Origin: Euryodendron excelsum
Lineage: Eukaryota; Streptophyta; Magnoliopsida; Ericales; Pentaphylacaceae
Length of the DNA stretch: 64,000 nucleotides
Direction of reading: 5' to 3'
Assembly (NCBI GenBank): GCA_033060915.1
Contig: CM065384.1
Span: 12,800,001 to 12,864,000 of the forward strand
The notes under the pieces are model-generated. The model did not search any database, was not told where the DNA came from, and saw only the letters and a list, made by a program, of their open reading frames with translations. Positions 1-59,185 of this stretch are shown piece by piece (the first letter of the stretch is position 1; each line of letters starts with the position of its first letter). The position numbers were made by a program, and so were the translations under genes.

Positions 1-3000
1 GTACAAGGTAAGCGTTTTATTTTTTATTACACGATTGAATTCTCTCGTTTGTCGGATAGGAAAAATCTTGTAGAGACGGATGGTCAACGGGTGACACAGT
101 ATCTCAATGGCTTGAAACCATCCATCTGGGAGAAAATTGGGTTATAGGTCCTGTGGACTGTTGATGAAGCCCATAACATGGCATTAAAGGCAGAATTATT
201 GGACAGGAGGACTGGAGGGAACTCTTTTCGCTGGAATCATGTAGAGTCTTCTTCTTACTCATCAATAGAGAAAGGATAAGGAGTACAAACCACAACACCA
301 CCACTAAAGCCGAATACTCCTATCATCAATAAGAACACAACTAGGGGTGCCCAATCTATGTCTCGACCCAATGCTAATCCGTGTGCCCAAATGGTAACCG
401 ACAACTGCTACTGATGCGGCAAGCCTGGACATCGCTCTATACATACCTAGAGCATAGGCCAGTCAACCTCGTAGAGAATGAAGCCGAGAATGATGGAGAA
501 GCTGGATTCAAGAAGGATGATGATTCCCATGATGGGGCAAAATTTGCGGAAGAAGAAGGAGAAAGAGTAAACTGTGTGGTGCAATGCCAAAGCAACCTAA
601 GTCAAATTAGTGCAACATCTTTCGATCTCATCGTACCATTAACTAAAAGGTTTGTGACTTGATCATGGGCAGTGGCAGCTGTAAAAACTTTGTGTCCAAG
701 AGGCTAGGGGAGCACTTAAGATTATCAACGGAGAACTATCACCACCATTACTCTATTGGGTGGATCAAGAAGGAGTCAACTGTGAAGGTAATGGAGATAT
801 GTTGAGTTCCCATCACCATTGGGAATCACTACAATGACGAGGTTTTTAGCGATGTTGTTGACATGGATGCCAACCATATATTACTTGGAAGGCCATGGTA
901 ATTTGACGTAGCTACAACTTTCAAAGGTAGAGATAACATTTATCTCTTTACATGGGGAGGTCACAAGATTGCTATGATCACAACAAATCCGACCTACTTT
1001 CCAATAGCCTTTCTAAAGTGAATGGGCGGTCTTTTCTTACTTTAGCAAGATCAAGTACGGAGTTTGTTATTGATATTAAGGAGACACAAGAGGTTTATGC
1101 TATGATAGTGAAGACACTTGTGGTAGAAGATTCTAAATCCGCTGCAACGATACCTGCAACTCTAAAATCATTATTGGAAGAATTTAGGGAGATCATCCCA
1201 GAGGATTTGCCCGATGTGTTGCCCCCGATGTAAGAGATTTAGCACCATATTGACTTGGTGCTGGGAGCGAGCTTACCAAATCTTTCACATTATCATATGA
1301 GTCCTCAGGAGTATGAGACCTTGTGAAAGAAGGTTGAGGAGCTTCTATGCAAGGTGTTCATTCGGGAAAGCAGGAGTCCATATGCGGTGCCAGTCTTACT
1401 CACGTCAAAGAAGGATGGGAGTTGGCGTATGTTTGTTGACAGTTGGGCCATCAACAAGATCACCGTCTGTTATAGATTTCTTGTCCCACGTTTGGATGAA
1501 ATGCTAGACATGATGGGAGAGTCACATTATTTTCAAAACTTGATCTTCGTAGTGGTTATCATTAGATTCAGATACGGCCTGTAGATGAGTGAAGAACTAC
1601 CTTCAAGACAAAGGATGGACTGTTTGAGTGGTTTATGATGCCTTTTAGACTGTCTAATGTGGTAAGCACTTTTATGTACATGATGAATCAGATTTTGTGG
1701 CCCTTTATAAGCAAGTTTGTCGTTGTTTACTTTGACGACATTCTCATCTATGGCAAGTTAGAATCGGAACACGTGAATCACCTATGGTAAGTGTTGACTG
1801 TCTTGAAGGAGACAAAGTTGTACATCAACTTTAAAAAGTGCAGTTTCATGACAGACAAGTTATTATTCTTTGGGTACGTGGTTTGTTATGAAGGAATTCA
1901 TGTGGACAAAAACAAGGTGTGTGCAATCCACGAGTGGCCAACACCGAAGATAGTAAATGGAGTGTGAAGTTTCCATGGCCTTGCTACATTCTATCTCAGG
2001 TTCATTTGAAATTTTAGTTCCATCATGGAGCCAATCACGGAGTGCTTAAAGAAAGACAAATTCCTATTGTGTAAAGTAACAGAAATAGCTTCGTGTTGAT
2101 CAAATAAATCTGTGTACAACTCCTATCTTATCCTTATCTAATTTTGAGACAATTTTTGAAGTAGACTATGATGGAAGTGGAATTGGGGTTGGAGCTGTAT
2201 TATCGCAAGAGGGGCATCCAGTGGCATTCTTCAGCGAAAACTTAAGTGATGCTCGTTATAAGTGGAGTACTTCTAACTAAGAATTTTATTCAGTGGTTTG
2301 CGCATTGAAGCATTGGGAGCATTATTTGATATAAAGGGAGTTTATGCTATACACAGATCATCAGGCCTTGAAGTTCATCAATAGCCAAAAACATTTGAAC
2401 AAGATGCATATCAGATGGTCAACCTTCTTATAAAAGTTTCTTTTTGTGATCAAGCACAAGTCTGGAGTTCTGAACAAAGTAGCTGATACTTTGAGCTTAC
2501 GAGATAGACTTTTAGTCACTTTGACACATGAGATAGTTAGGTTCGACTGCCTAAAAGAACTTTTTGAGGATGGTGAAGACTTAAAAGATGTTTAGATCAA
2601 GTGTAAGGAGTCTCAGACAGTAAGTGATTTCTACATCAACGATGGATATCTCTTTCAGGGTAATTGCCTATGTGTCCTGCGAACATCCCTATGAGAGAAA
2701 CTCATTCGTGACTTGCATGGAGGAGGTTTTGGGGGACATTTAGGCCAAGATAAGACAGTAGCCAGTCTTGAAGAGCGATACTATTGGCTACAACTGAAGA
2801 GAGACGTGGGCAATTTTGTGCGAAAGTGTTACACATGTCAAGTCTCTAAAGGTTAGTCCTAAAACACTAGTCTTTACACACCTTTACTTGTGCCTAATGT
2901 TATTTAGGAGGATTTGTCTATGGACTTTGTGCTAGGATTTCCCCAGACACAACGAGAGGTAGATTCTGTTTTCGTAGTTGTTGACAGGTTCTCTAAAATG

Positions 3001-3780
3001 GTGCACTTCATTCCCTGTCAGAAGACTTCAGATGCTACTTACATTTCACGTTTGTTCTTCTGAGAGGTGGTTAGACTACATGGTGTTTCCCAGTCTATTA
3101 CTTTCGACAGAGATAACAAATTTCTTAGCCATTTCTGGATCATCTTTTGGTGGATGTTCGACACGTCACTAAATCGGAGTTCTACTACTCACCCTCAAAT
3201 TGATGGCTAGACGGAAGTCACAAATCGAACTTTGGGCAATTTGATTCGCAGTATTTGTGGCGACCATCCAAAGCAATGAGATTATACACTACTCCAAGAT
3301 GAATTTGTCTACAACAATGCCATGCATAGTGTAACAAGAAAATCGCCATTTGCAGTAGTTTACACCATGCCACCAAGACATGTTGTTGATCTTATCCATT
3401 TATTGAAAGGTCTAGGGTGAGAATTACTACAGAGCACATGGTTGGGCAGGGGCAAATTATTCAAGCAGAGGTCATGCAGAAGTTAGAAAAGACTAATGCA
3501 ATGAATAAAACTACTGCTGATAAACACTGCCGTATCAAAGTTTTCAAAGAAAGAGAATTCGTGATGGTGTTCTTGTGTAAGGAAAGGTTTTCAGTAGGCA
3601 CCTATAACAAAATGAAATAAAAGAAGTATGGTCCTTATCAGATTTTGAAGAAATTGAATGACAAAGCTTTTGTGGTTGATCTACCGGAGGACATGGGGAT
3701 ATCCAAAACCTTCAATGTAGTCGACATGTACATATGCCATGCTGAAGAACACTTTATCTTGAATATCACTTGAGGTCGAG
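1..3780 (+). pseudogene. gypsy gag-pol polyprotein, broken
   Basis: Gag remnant at 1-290, then a zinc knuckle near 406-440 reading CY-stop-CGKPGHRS. Reverse transcriptase covers about 1250-2100 and keeps the active-site motif YFDDILIYG at 1728-1754. RNase H lies at about 2150-2560. The integrase zinc-binding region ([10 protein letters not shown], then CYTCQ) is at about 2716-2840, and the integrase core with SMDFVLGFP and [11 protein letters not shown] follows at about 2915-3300. A C-terminal stretch with [12 protein letters not shown] ends near 3770. Many stops and frame changes interrupt it (for example near 660, 1230, 1584 and 2280), so it cannot make a working polyprotein. Confidence 0.85.
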
Positions 3781-3801
3781 TTCTTTTTAAGTGGAGGGGA
3801 C

Positions 3802-4440
3802 TGATGTAGAACAAGTTCCAGAGAAATTCATGGAATAGCTTGACAGTGCGCGTCTATGTTAAGCTACGTACTATAGTTTTATGGTTTCCTATGAAACAGC
3901 TTGGTGGTTGAATAGTTTTTTGAGTATATAGTTTCCAAGTTAGCTAATTTTCTTATGTGTTTTAGTATTATTTATTCACCATTCTAGGATTACTTGTTCA
4001 CCACTTTAGTCTTACTTTTTCACCACTCTTGGATTACTTGGTAACACTCTTCTTTCACCACTCTAGTATTACTTGTTCACCACTCTTTTTCAGCCTATAT
4101 ATAGAGGCTCTCTTTCATTGTAATGCACAACTTTTAATTAATTAATATTTCAAATTTGGAGTGTTTACTCTTGTTCTTGGTGCGCCAAGTTATTTTGGGT
4201 TATTGACGTTTGTCATATCCCTTATTCACAGTTCCGTTCTGCGTCACACCTATATCTCTCATCCACGTACTCCTGTGCCTGTGCCTGTACCTGTGCATCT
4301 TAGCAACTATTGCTGACTTTGTTCACCTTGTTGTCGACCTGTACCTGTCTCATGTCCTATTATTTCTTTATTTTAGATTGAGATCTTCTTTGAACTTGAT
4401 GCAGAAGAGATAAAATAGCAGCAAATATCATCATTCTAGC
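3802..4440 (+). repeat. gypsy 3' LTR (approximate) with preceding polypurine tract
   Basis: A purine tract ending in GTGGAGGGGA (to 3800) is followed by TGATGTAGAAC, the usual place for the LTR to begin. A TATATATAG box near 4095 followed by CTCTCTTTCATTG looks like an LTR promoter. The right end is a guess. Confidence 0.5.
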
Positions 4441-4857
4441 CTACATCTTCATGGAACTCAATCTCATTTATAAAGCTTATCTCTATCTTTTAGCAACTAA
4501 ACGGTAAGTGGTTTAGGAAAGGACTTTAGAATTGGATGCACTAGCCTAGCAAGAAAGGCCTTGACCGTGCTAACTAAGTAAAAGTAAAAAAGAAGAAGAG
4601 AATGAAAGGATAACAGAACTTTATATTTTGGTAATACTCTGGGAGTTATGTTTAACCTTGAATGCTATTAATAGATTCTACAGCAATAGTCCCTCGAACT
4701 TGGAAATTAATAACGAAAATTGTTGACCTAATAGCAGATTCCACAGCTACCACCATTGGAACCAATGAAGCTAACTACAGGTCTGGATCTTTCATCGGAT
4801 GATTAATTAAATTCTGGAAAAGGAACTACAACCTATGCCCACTAAAACCCACCGCCC
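4440..4857. other. intronic stretch without recognised feature
   Basis: I see no coding pattern or repeat that I can name between the gypsy LTR and the plastid-derived fragment. Confidence 0.5.
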
Positions 4858-5100
4858 TTATATCGTGTGTTGCGTGCCAACAAATTGTTTATCAATGACT
4901 GAAGAATATGAACTTTCTACTTATGATCGTCACGAATTGAATTATAATCAAATAGCTTTGGGTCGTTTACCAATGTCAGTAATTGACGATTACACAATTC
5001 GAACAATTTTGAATTCGCCTCAAATAAAAAATGGATAAATCCTTTGATTCAAGAACAATTTTCAATTGTCTTTTTTGTTTTGTGTTGAAATAGAAACGTA
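4858..5100 (+). pseudogene. ndhI: plastid-derived fragment (NUPT): C-terminal end of ndhI
   Basis: The open stretch ending at 5038 contains [32 protein letters not shown] and [16 protein letters not shown] recognise this as the C-terminal third of plastid NdhI, the 8Fe-4S ferredoxin-like subunit of the plastid NADH dehydrogenase-like complex. PTNCLSM follows what would be the last cluster-binding cysteines. The upstream part with both CxxCxxC motifs is absent, so the copy cannot encode a working subunit. The AT-rich DNA after the stop (5039 to about 5100 or a little beyond) is probably the plastid region 3' of ndhI. The upstream junction near 4858 is approximate. The reading frame is intact, which suggests a fairly recent transfer from the plastid to the nucleus. 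Confidence 0.85.
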
Positions 5101-5924
5101 ACTTATTACTTATTATTAGTTAGTTCTTAGATGGGATTTTATGGGAAAAAAATGTATTAGGAGCTGCTCCACCTGTCACAACATTCTCCTCAAGCCTACA
5201 GGTTGCCAATCCATCCAACCAGGATCACGCCTTTTGATTGGTGATTGGTTTTTTGCTCTTCATTGGATCACCTCTGGTCTCTGTCGATCTGTCTAATCCA
5301 ATTAAAACTGTGCAGAAATTGATAAAACAGCACCCATCGACGAATCCACAGCGCCTAAAAACCGTAGGGACAAATCCCTCTTTAAATTCCGGAGCTTTGT
5401 CAGTCCACGTTGTACCCAGAATTTTCTGTCACATTGGCATGTACCTCGTCGCATCACACCGGATCCATGCCCTTGGTCTCTTTATCGACACTATGCGGGC
5501 ACTGTAGCTGTCACTATTTGGAATAGTGCTTTTACTATGCAGAACTATACTTTCACGTGAAAGCTAAGGTCTTCTGCCAAAAGCACCGCCCACTATTTTT
5601 GAGTTTACATGGACCACACCAACTCCATTGCTATTGACCTTCACCAGCCAGTACACTGTTGCCTACATCGGAATTTTTTTGACATTTTGTCTGCCTCCCA
5701 TTGCTAACAACCAACAGCAATTATGGACCTCTTTTTCTTTTTATGTGCGAACCAAAATCTCCTGATCCATAATGACAAGATCAAGAAATCTTCAACTTGC
5801 GCCTTCTAGAGAAAAATTTCGATCTATATGTTGAGACTGGAAAATTCCTGGATCTCTTCCCAAGGCTCTACGCAGACTTTGTGCACCTCCGACTGAGCTG
5901 TGCAAACTATGCTAGAGCAACCTT
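5100..5924. other. unassigned intronic sequence
   Basis: No convincing coding region in this stretch. It lies on the internal side of a minus-strand primer-site-like sequence at 5925-5937, so it may be the internal part of a degenerate LTR element, but no gag or pol motif is visible. Confidence 0.35.
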
Positions 5925-6430
5925 GGCTCTGATACTATGTGTTTGGATGGTGCGACAGCGGTTGCTTTTTGATAACACTTATCCCCACGGACAAACAGAA
6001 GCACACTTATAAATAACAAGCACACACCAAAGAAAAATACACAAATTCACTTGGTTCATTTCAACTTTGCCTACATCTACGGGCGAGAGAGAATTCCATT
6101 ATATAACTGGTAGAGATTGCAATATGAGGAAAAAAACCCCAAAACCCAACACCAATACCAAGTCTGAAGCAACACCCAGTTCCCACTCAAAGGTAACTGA
6201 GCCCTAAGCCTAATCACTTCCCTGCTCACTCCCAGTGTCCCTGAGCCCCAGAAGCTATACTTGCTTCCCCTGCTCATTGGTATTGCTTCTCACTACATCT
6301 CTCTTCTCCTTCTGAATCTCACTACTTAGCCCCATCCATAGAAGGGTCACTTATATTGTCTCGCGGCAGACAAATAGCACACAGCATTAATTCTCACCAT
6401 CCAGCCCACAAACACTTTTGGCTCATGTGT
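5925..6430 (-). mobile_element. possible LTR with adjacent primer-binding site (minus strand)
   Basis: The sequence at 5925-5937 (GGCTCTGATACTA) is the reverse complement of TAGTATCAGAGCC, one mismatch from the copia/TRIM initiator-tRNA primer site TGGTATCAGAGC. The DNA to its right would then be the 5' LTR of a minus-strand element. No second LTR copy was found, so the call rests on the primer site alone. Confidence 0.35.
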
Positions 6431-6750
6431 GTGTCGTTTGTCATGGTTGACAAAAGGCCGTAAAAGGCGTGGAAAAATGGAGAAATAATATATGTGGTAG
6501 TGATCCACCCACATGGGCAAACCCACCTAATAATAGTCATAAACTCCTTCTCACCTATTCATGAATTCTCGCAGTCTGCTTTCCCAATCCATTTTTCCAA
6601 GGATTACCAGTCTTCAATCACTTTTTCAAAATTTCTTTTGTCACTAGATTAAATTTGATTTGACGTGTCACTAATACCATCCATTTGAGTCACTAGATAG
6701 CCACAAACACAGAAAACTGTGGAAATCAAGCACATCAAAGGTAGAAGACA
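6431..6750. other. intronic stretch without recognised feature
   Basis: Nothing identifiable was seen here on either strand. Confidence 0.4.
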
Positions 6751-8140
6751 TGTTAGGGCCATGATGAGGAATTACTCCATTGGTGTTCCTTCCAAACTTG
6801 CACAATGCTTTGTCCAAGTCTATCCTTTTGCTCTTCCACATATGATAATTGCCTGTTGGAAAGCTTTCTTATAGAAGAAACAACAAACCCAATCTCCAAC
6901 TTGAGACTCATTGCGTCTGATTTGAATAATCTCTCTTTGCATTTCCTTTTTCCATACGCGAATTCCAGTGCAATTGATGACACTGCTTGAAAGTGACTTT
7001 CCAATTGCAAAAGCTCCTTTGCTGTTCAACCACATCTTGTGGCTGAAGCTGATGTTTCTGCTGACGGTACATAGATATATCATATACTGCTGCTGCATTA
7101 GCTGAACTTGCTCTTGTTCCAGAATTGGTAATTGCTGATACTGATGCTGCACTTGCTGTTCCTATGGTTGGTTTAAATTTTGTTGGAGAGCATTTGCCAA
7201 CTTTATTTTGTAGAGATCCCTCAAAAACTTGCTCTGACCAATTCAGTCTATTTCCTTGAATGTAAGAAGTAGGGTATACAGAATTTGTCTTATCCTCTGG
7301 TGCATTTGGAACCCCTGATAAAATATTTTGCAGCAACATTGTCATAATTTCCTGCTCCATTATTGATACAGAAACCTGTGACTTCACTGATTGCACTTGC
7401 TACATCTTAGCCTTCATTACAGTGTCTGTAGTTGCCTTCCCTCTTATAATAAAATTCTGAGGAATTTCAAAAACAGTTGAGGACAGAGCACATGTAGGTG
7501 TGGATGGTACTAAAGGTTATAGTTTCAAGCTAAATGTACTAGTGCAGACACCTTTTTGAGATGAGATTTGGGTTTTGGAGCTATCTATGTTTGAATTAAG
7601 CCTGACATTAGGATGCTCAGTCTATTCTTAGGGACATTCAGATTTTTGGTTTATGGAAGGATGGGGATTAGATGAGGGCACATGTATCCCTAAAACCAGA
7701 AAACAGGAAGGTGTAGAAGAACGAGAGGAAGAAACTGATGGTTGCAAAGTAGCAAGTGTTTGATTAAAACATTTACTGACTTTAGAATTGGTTGTCACTG
7801 GGCTTGAAGAAGTTGGTGCTAGAGGAGCATCGGTGGAAGGTAGTCTACGAGGTGGTTGCATAATAGCAACAGGAGGAAATTGTGGGTGAGACTTCTGAGA
7901 CGTTGATGCTTCCTGCTTAACAGAATCTGCATGGATAGTGCTCTTGACTTTTATTTGCTGCTCTACTTTGGATACTTGCAACTTTGCACATATAGGTTGA
8001 CCTTCCACGATATTCTGCTTATTCTTCACAAAATGTGCATAGCCTTTATCTTTTTTATTTTCTCTGTTGTTTAAGCAGCATGCCCTGAGGAAAACCCGTA
8101 TTTGTGTTTCTTTGTTGCATATCTTCCAACTTTGACTCAA
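6751..8140 (-). pseudogene. unrecognised minus-strand open segments downstream of a gag relic
   Basis: Two open segments (170 codons at 7628-8140, 162 codons at 6908-7396) read on the minus strand, directly downstream of a gypsy-type gag relic. The first is rich in Ser, Pro and Thr with a central PPRRLPSTDAPLAPTSSSP. The second is Gln/Asn-rich. I recognise no domain. By position they are probably the decayed downstream part of the same LTR element, not host genes. Confidence 0.4.
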
Positions 8141-8480
8141 TGTTTCTTATAGCTCTGACGAAGAAAATTGTTTTTCAACATCTCTTTCATCTTATTCCAT
8201 CTTCTAATTTTTCCATTTCTCTTTATTTGTAGATCAATTTGATACATTTTCTACCAAACAGAAGCTTTTCCTCTCAGTTTTGCCTTCCTAAGTTTTACTT
8301 CTTCTCTTGGATATGTCTTTCAACTCAAAAGTAACGTTCAATGCTCTTTATTAACTCCAAAAAATTCTTTGGCTCCATGTCACTATCAAATCAAAGATAC
8401 AAGCATAGTCTTTCCACCTTGGTGATTGTTAGATTGAGCAACCAGCTGTAGAAGTTGCTGGGTTTGATCCAACTCAAAGT
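8140..8480 (-). pseudogene. gag (Retrotrans_gag type) relic, minus strand
   Basis: The minus-strand translation shows MEPKNFLELIKSIERYF, then KIRRWNKMKEMLKNNF across frame changes. This matches the usual gag pattern of an aromatic-rich helix followed by W..(M/L)K..L...F. Frameshifts occur between the two blocks. It lies just downstream of the primer-site-like sequence at 8633-8645, as expected for gag. Confidence 0.6.
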
Positions 8481-8632
8481 TTGAGCAATTGTGTAATTTC
8501 TACCCCTAGAGCCAATATTTCAATAACCAAGTCTTGTAGCCACCAATTTTCAAAATACCAACACCCAAAACAAAAAAGGAACAGATAACCACAAGGTATG
8601 AACTTGAGCTCATACAAAGATGCAGATAAATG

Positions 8633-9040
8633 GGCTCTGATAGCACTTGATGCAAACAACAATAATTATTAGGTTGGTTTTATAGAAATCTCAACAAATA
8701 CAGCAATTTCACACAATATTATAGGCTCACAGATTCAAGACAGAAAAGAAACATAATATTCTAGCATAACACATCATATGGAACCAATACTAAGGCATCA
8801 AATGATGATTCTTCTCCAAATAAAAAAGAAATACCACAATCTGGGGCTGTTTCAAAACTGACAGTAATGCAAAGAGAGGCTTCTTCAAGTAGCCGACTCA
8901 AAACTTGCACATAAAACCCCAAAAAGACAATAGCTCTTTACAATGCCAAAAACTTTGACAAATTAAAAAAGACCCCAAAAACTCAGAACATGCAGCTACC
9001 TAAAGAAACACCTAAAAAAACTAATTTACTTATATACACA
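8633..9040 (-). repeat. 5' LTR and primer-binding site of a minus-strand LTR element
   Basis: GGCTCTGATAGCA at 8633-8645 is the reverse complement of TGCTATCAGAGCC, one base off the initiator-methionine tRNA primer site. The AT-rich DNA to the right, to about 9040, would be the 5' LTR and gag lies to the left. The LTR end is estimated. The next unit to the right is the first host exon at 9184. Confidence 0.5.
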
Positions 9041-9183
9041 TTATTTGCATTCTCATCATCATACTTGACTGAATAGATTGCTTCTTTTATTATCTCTTCA
9101 TGTTTCTCTATAATCTGTGATCTTATTTTTTAAGAGCTCAAACCTGACTTTCTGACACTTTTCTCTCATTTCTTTGCATACAG

Positions 9184-56334
<47,151 letters not shown>

Positions 56335-57946
56335 GTATGTGTCGTGCATACCGTAATGCAGTGACTGACCTTTTATTAAATTAATTTTTTGAATAGCTAT
56401 TGTTTCATAAAAATATTTTTATATGACATTGTTAGTGCCTAGGGATTACTTCTATTTTACTCAACATGCAATTACTATTTCCTGAACTCTCCAAGTAGGA
56501 GCACCTCATTTTTTGTGAATGACAATGTAGTGAAGCCTCATATCATTTACTCCTTATTTTTTTCCTTTTTGTAAGTATCATTTACTCCTTTTCTTGTAGT
56601 TGGTCTTTTTTGAAATTGCACCTTGGGTGACCTCTAGATCAAGAAAATGGAATATCTAGCAGACATAAGCTCTAATTTGGGCCATAGGGCCTAAGCTAAA
56701 TTTGCAGACAAGCACACAAACATACACATACACATGTACCCTCAAGCAATCAACATAAGTTCCTCATCCATAATTTTTAACCTATACTTTTCAGTATTAT
56801 TTTTTCCCTTTTTACCAAACCAGACTTTCTTAGCAGCTTACGCCTTACAGTCATGAGATGTACAGTCATGAGATGAATGTTCTATGTCAGAAACAGTACC
56901 TCAAACTAACTAATTAGAACATAAATTTCCTGAACATGACAATTGTGTCCTACATCCATAGATCTGGTGTGATTGTATGCTATGTGATTTTTTCATCTAT
57001 TAATTGTTGAGATTTGAGTGTCACTAGTTTCAAGTTTACTGCAACATTTCAAAATTACTTATGATAGGTGCCCCATGATATTCTAATGCATTTACATAAA
57101 GCCATATGTGACTCCCCTTGTGGGAGCTAAGAAATAGGAAATTGCCCAAGACTGCTTCAGAACATTTCTCGGGAATCGCATTCTATATCATAACATGACC
57201 TTTGTTTGGGATTAAGACCTTCTATTTCCAATCTTATATGATACCACAATTGTCGTCACCCACTTCACTCAATTTCTATTCTAGCTTATATCATATTTAA
57301 TGAGCTTTACCATTATTTGCTACATAATTTGTGCTGTTCTCTTTATAGCCTATTTAAGCATTTGGCTGAAGCCTCACGTTTCACATAGAAAACAAAGGCA
57401 ACTTTGGAATGTCAGGTTTCCTCCCTTTTGCAGTTCATCGTTTAGTTGCTGATAGGTTTTGTGCCTATAGCATGCACAAATTTGACTAGTGTGTAATCAA
57501 GAATAACACAACTGCTTGCCATTTCATTTTGCAAACCACCTTTTTGGTCAAAGCATGGGATTCTATTCCATATCTCTTGTAGTCGTGTTAATTTGATGCC
57601 TACCCATTTACACTAACAAATTATCAAATGTCCCTTCTATCTCCTTATCATCCAGCCCATCTCAGTTATTGTTCCCATATGGATCAGCAGGAGGGCAACT
57701 CACAAATTATAAATAAAATTTGGAGGTTCTTATTCTAATTTTACCTTATGTAGTCTTAGATTAATCCACCTCAACATCCTCCTGCAGAACTACATAGAGC
57801 TGGTTTCAAGCTTCAGTCCAATAATTTTTCTTGTCCAAATCCGTCAAAGTTTAGTCTTCTTTCTCCCTGCCTTCCGCCTTTTGGATCCCTAAAATTATAA
57901 CCACAAAATATGAAAGAAAGCAGTGAAACTAGGCCATGTTTCTTAA
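56335..57946. other. intron stretch without recognised feature
   Basis: No coding pattern or named repeat seen. Confidence 0.4.
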
Positions 57947-58207
57947 TGTTGAGGCAAAAGATAATTGAAGTTACACCCTCTCTGACAGTTTCACCTTTCA
58001 GAGTGGTTGGTTGCTAGCATGGTATGAGAGTACACAAAGATTCTATGTTCAACTCGAATCTCACCTCCTAGCCAATAATTATACTGCTTTTTGGCCCACT
58101 AATGGTGGGGAGTTTGGCCACATGTGTAGAGGTTTGTTAAGGACATAGATAATTAAAGTTACACGCTCTCTAACTGCTTAAGCTTATGGAGCAGTGAGAT
58201 TTTAACA
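57947..58207 (+). mobile_element. second TRIM family, complete copy
   Basis: Terminal repeats of 73 bp each, 57947-58019 (TGTTGAGGCAAAAGATAAT...) and 58135-58207 (TGTTAAGGACATAGATAAT...). The primer-site-like TGGTATGAGAG starts at 58020, directly after the first repeat. The interior is 115 bp. No clear target duplication. Confidence 0.6.
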
Positions 58208-58439
58208 ACCGTAGAAGGCTGCCTTCTTTCTGGCCAGCAGTCTTTATTGCGTGTAGCTTAATTAGGTTGCTCATGAGCTTCTGCTTCCTATGACACATTT
58301 GATACTTCCAAATTCTACCTCTAATAAGTTATTTTTTGGCTTCTGAGAAGCAGCTGAGACCTTGCTTATCAGACTCATTATAACTTTTAACCAAAGTTCA
58401 ACAATCTGTATATGGGCACAAGCAGTCAACATCTGAAAG

Positions 58440-59185
58440 GTTGCCATGAGTCAAAGGAAGATCACCATCCAGAGATGGAAATCCTTTGAGCTGGTGGAGG
58501 AGGGAGTGAGACCGTGTGTGAAGGTCATAGAACAAGGCAAGTTTGGAGCATGGGTGTTTCAGAAGATGCAGAAGGCAAGTTTGGAGCGTGGGTCAGGAAG
58601 GTTCTTGGGGAGTTTTAGAGGAGGCAGAAGGGTGCAAGAGTGAATTAATCCCAATTTTTTGTTTTGGGGGGTGTGGGGAGCAAGTTTCTGGACTTTGAGA
58701 TAGATTTCTTGAGAAGACAAAGCCGAATCTGTCCCCCTGATTCAGAGTTGGGGGATGGCTGGGGTTGCTTTGTGGATGTGTTGGAGGATCCCAACCCCAG
58801 GGGAAAGAGGAATGTGGTGCATAAGACCATCACCCAGGTGGCTGAGTTGCAAGAGTGGCTGGGGAATGCATTGAGGGCCATACTAAATTACTCCGGTGCA
58901 AACTGTGATGTTGCAATTTTGGAGGGATTGGGTACGGAAAGGCTACAATTCCTAGGGAGATGTATACTAGGTCAGATTGGGGGGATTGAATGGTGAAACA
59001 GTGGGCCTCTTGGGCTTGGGAGGTGTAAGTGGGGTATGATGTGGTGGACATAAGTGGTGCATATGATCTTTTTGTCTCTCCGTCGAAGGAGGTTGGAAGA
59101 GTTCTCACAAAGGATTTGTTCTTTAGTGGTTGCCCAGTTTTCCTAGATTGGTGGTCTCTGGTTGGGGAATGTCATCGAGCATGTA
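58440..59185 (+). mobile_element. LINE ORF1-like (DUF4283) fragment
   Basis: Plus-strand frames read RWKSFELVEEGVRPCVKVIE near 58470-58530. After stops and frame changes they give QWASWAWEV, VGYDVVDISGAYDLFVSPSK, EVGRVLTKDLFFSGCPVF and WWSLVGECHR (to about 59180). This is the DUF4283 pattern that plant L1 elements carry before the endonuclease. It abuts the MULE pseudogene on the right. Confidence 0.7.

Larger units (their letters stand above)
1..4440 (+). mobile_element. Ty3/gypsy LTR retrotransposon, 5' part cut by window edge
   Basis: Degenerate gypsy element reading left to right. The order gag, zinc knuckle, protease region, reverse transcriptase, RNase H, integrase, then LTR identifies the superfamily. 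The 5' LTR and primer site lie left of the window. The right boundary is uncertain because no second LTR or target duplication can be compared. It sits in the intron upstream of the first visible host exon (9184), on the host strand. Confidence 0.85.

Noticed and set aside
4858..5038. Functional nuclear ndhI
   Set aside because: Only the C-terminal third is present, without the iron-sulfur cysteines, a transit peptide or a promoter.
1..9183. First host exon with the module 1 Rossmann glycine loop
   Set aside because: No sequence resembling the GFxGL loop with splice borders was found; the start of the gene is placed left of the window.
58830..59108. Minus-strand 92-codon ORF
   Set aside because: Antisense to the DUF4283 LINE fragment.
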